Position numbers and translations under genes: made by a program. DNA of 6,639 nt, taken from the NCBI GenBank assembly GCA_003448675.1, contig DLXZ01000084.1, positions 1-6,639 on the forward strand, in the 5' to 3' direction. Positions 4,880 to 6,639 of this stretch are shown here, one piece after another. How positions within the stretch are numbered: the stretch's first letter is position 1; each line of letters begins with the position of its first letter. This DNA is from Porticoccaceae bacterium. GTDB lineage: Bacteria; Pseudomonadota; Gammaproteobacteria; Pseudomonadales; Porticoccaceae. The notes beneath the pieces are model-generated. The model worked only from the letters and a program-made list of their open reading frames with translations, made no database searches and had not been told where the DNA came from.

Positions 4880-6639
4880 TTACTCAACTACTGTATCGTC
4901 CATTTCCATAATCATTACCCCCGCATCGTGCGTAGCAAGATATACCTTTCCCTGGTTGATCGAAATGGAATCTATCTGAGCGGGCATTAATCGAGATGCG
5001 ATTTCTTTTGGCGCTGAAGAGTCAGATACGTCAATAACTCTTAACCATTTCAGATCGCCGACATAGGCATGCGGTCCATTCATCTGGACAGTTCTGGCAG
5101 CTCTTGGAGTGTCGTAATTATTTATCATTTTTGGTTCTTTTGGATTACGTATGTCCACGATGTGTAAGCCAGACTCATAACCTGTAGCCAGATAAGCACG
5201 TGATCCTACTATCCTGATACCTCTAATATCACCTTTGTCTGGAACGTAGCTTGCTACTTCCAGAGGTGCCATGAGGTTTGAAATATCGATTATCCTGAGG
5301 CCGGCCTTGCCCGCCGCAAGATAAGCATAGTTATTATTTTGTTGGATGTCGTAGGCATACCCTTCCGTCTCCACACTGCCAAGATTCCGCGGTTTTTTCA
5401 CGTCACGAAAGTCAATAATGCGTAGCCCACCTTCACCGTCGGCGACGAGAGCCGTAGTGCCTGCAAGGACTATTTTTTCAGCAGTGCCAGGAGTATCGAT
5501 ACGTGAAATCTCACGGAGAGCTCCTGGATTTGAGACGTCGAGCACTTTTACACCTGCCCAATCATCCGCAAGGAAAGCCTTCGAATCCATCACCTTAACG
5601 TCAAGTGCTCGGTGGGTGTCATGGTTGCCAAGTTCGTTCACGGCCTGGGGGTTTGAAATGTCCAGGATTCGTAGTCCTTTATAGCCGTTTGCTACATAGG
5701 CGAGGGTGTCAACAACGTGAAGACCTCGCGTCTTTCCCGCAGCGTTCCAGTGGCTAATTACGGGGGCTTTTTCAGGCTGGTTGATATCGATTATCTCAAG
5801 GCCTTCGTCCCCATGTGATAAATATGCATGAGCTCCGGAGATCGCAACTGATTCGGAGCATGTGGCATCGTGATAGCGGCTGATTTTAAATGGCTTGGAC
5901 GGGTCCGATACGTCGATAATAACCAGACCGGCATCATTGGCCACTCCCGCGAGGTAGGCTTTATCGTTCTCCACCCATACGCGTTCCCCACCATATTCCA
6001 TCTTGTAAAGCCCGGTTTTAACAGGCGTTGATGGGTCGGAGATATCAAAAATAGTGAGTCCAGCATGATCGTCGATATTTTTCTCAATACTTGCCACGTA
6101 TGCGTAGTTTTTTGAACTATGGACTCCAAAAGCATGGCCTTCCATGTCATGGCTGCCAATTTCTACAGGACTAACGGGGTCTGAGACATCTATTAGCCGC
6201 AATCCATGATTATTGTTTGCCACGAGCGCAATGGAATGGTGGATATACACGTCCCTGGCGAAACCAGGTGTTTTAAAAGATTGGATTACGCTGGGCTTTT
6301 CAGGCTTGGATATATCTACGATAATTAAGCCAGACCATCCTGCGGCAATGTATGCCCGATGGTTTTTGATTGTCACAGCCTTAACTTGACTGGGCAATGT
6401 TACGCGGCCAATTTCTTCAGGTTTGGCAGGTTCGGTTATATCCAGAATGTTTAAACTTCCGCTTTCGTCAGCGACATAAAGTAAATTACCATCTGCGTGT
6501 AGCCCTCTGATGATGCCGGCGTTGGGGAGCGACGTTATGGCTGCCCAGGAGTTTCCGCCGGTAACGCTTAATACACGGATTACACCCCCAGAACCATAAT
6601 AAACATGACCATTCGCCACGGCAGTGGCGTAAACAGGTC
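4880..6639 (-). CDS. LVIVD-repeat beta-propeller protein (5' end outside window)
   Basis: The frame is open to the window edge: codons before the GTG at 6619 read PVYATA and continue the first repeat, so that GTG is not the start and the N-terminus is missing. About 586 residues are visible and almost all are LVIVD repeats of 41-48 residues. Each has an [AY]xAYxA strand, then GLxIIDISxPxxP, then a xxGxxxT segment leading to a D/R-x-V strand. I count 14 repeats, including an incomplete last one ending VMIMEMDDTVVE. The number would suit two seven-bladed beta-propellers. Repeat 5 (near 6120-5975) is longer, with an inserted NIDDH segment. Proteins of this type are usually surface or exported and bind partners rather than catalyse reactions; no catalytic motif, membrane segment or sorting tag appears at the C-terminus. 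Any signal peptide would lie outside. Function unknown. Confidence 0.88.
   Translation of the reverse strand, partial: PVYATAVANGHVYYGSGGVIRVLSVTGGNSWAAITSLPNAGIIRGLHADGNLLYVADESGSLNILDITEPAKPEEIGRVTLPSQVKAVTIKNHRAYIAAGWSGLIIVDISKPEKPSVIQSFKTPGFARDVYIHHSIALVANNNHGLRLIDVSDPVSPVEIGSHDMEGHAFGVHSSKNYAYVASIEKNIDDHAGLTIFDISDPSTPVKTGLYKMEYGGERVWVENDKAYLAGVANDAGLVIIDVSDPSKPFKISRYHDATCSESVAISGAHAYLSHGDEGLEIIDINQPEKAPVISHWNAAGKTRGLHVVDTLAYVANGYKGLRILDISNPQAVNELGNHDTHRALDVKVMDSKAFLADDWAGVKVLDVSNPGALREISRIDTPGTAEKIVLAGTTALVADGEGGLRIIDFRDVKKPRNLGSVETEGYAYDIQQNNNYAYLAAGKAGLRIIDISNLMAPLEVASYVPDKGDIRGIRIVGSRAYLATGYESGLHIVDIRNPKEPKMINNYDTPRAARTVQMNGPHAYVGDLKWLRVIDVSDSSAPKEIASRLMPAQIDSISINQGKVYLATHDAGVMIMEMDDTVVE
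4880..6639 (-). repeat. Array of 14 LVIVD repeat units
   Basis: Units of about 126 bases recur through the gene, visible as repeated GLRIIDIS-type segments, for example GLRLIDVSDP, GLVIIDVSDP, GLRILDISNP, GLRIIDFRD, GLRIIDISNL, GLHIVDIRNP and WLRVIDVSDS. The repeats have diverged at the DNA level, so expansion by recent slippage or unequal recombination is not indicated. The first and last units are the most degenerate (VIRVLSV and GVMIMEM). Confidence 0.85.

Noticed and set aside
5418..5684. Plus-strand frame rich in Ser, Arg and Pro inside the LVIVD gene
   Set aside because: It is the antisense of regular repeat units and its composition follows from the codons of the real gene.
5791..6159. 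Alternative minus-strand frame inside the LVIVD gene
   Set aside because: The main frame shows continuous repeat periodicity across the same bases, while this one has no pattern or start signal.

Overview
The window looks like a piece of a gammaproteobacterial chromosome, most likely a marine, polymer-degrading lineage of the Saccharophagus/Teredinibacter/Microbulbifer kind. The clues are a type II secretion GspB C-terminal domain, a large secreted multidomain metalloprotease, a classical QueD and a tRNA-Val(UAC)/tRNA-Asp(GUC) pair with gammaproteobacterial-type sequences. The genus is inference; no marker in the window fixes it.

Left edge (1-87): this is probably not genomic. A run of 14 T, a degraded G-rich stretch and an 18-base segment matching an Illumina read-2 adapter in 17 positions form the layout of a flow-cell/adapter read-through. 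The open frame crosses it, so the N-terminus of the first gene is unreliable. Region 88-927 (+) is the 3' part of gspB: a long Ser/Gly/Glu/Val-rich linker and then the conserved GspB C-terminal domain. The membrane anchor expected at its N-terminus is not present.

Region 928-3556: a convergent gene on the minus strand encodes an exported zinc metalloprotease of 790 residues. It has a signal peptide, a metzincin catalytic domain, a PPC-like domain, an FN3-like domain, two cadherin-like Ig repeats and a Gly-rich tail ending in KCHPKRGC. It ends in a strong intrinsic terminator. The start is moved to an internal ATG that has a good Shine-Dalgarno. About 450 bases without a gene follow (3557-4008), with small dyads only.

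Region 4009-4661: queD (minus) is divergent from a tRNA-Val(UAC)-tRNA-Asp(GUC) operon (plus), which has a clear sigma-70-type promoter and a terminator. QueD makes a precursor of queuosine, the modification placed on G34 of GUN-anticodon tRNAs, and tRNA-Asp(GUC) is one of these. Region 4880-6639 (minus) is the 3' part of a gene for a protein built almost wholly of LVIVD beta-propeller repeats; its 5' end lies beyond the window.

The likely functional theme is secretion and extracellular or envelope proteins (GspB, metalloprotease, LVIVD protein) flanking a housekeeping tRNA/queuosine island. I see no CRISPR array, insertion sequence, phage gene or defence system. The points most worth checking are the adapter artefact, the cysteine-containing C-terminal tag of the protease and the 14-repeat propeller protein.
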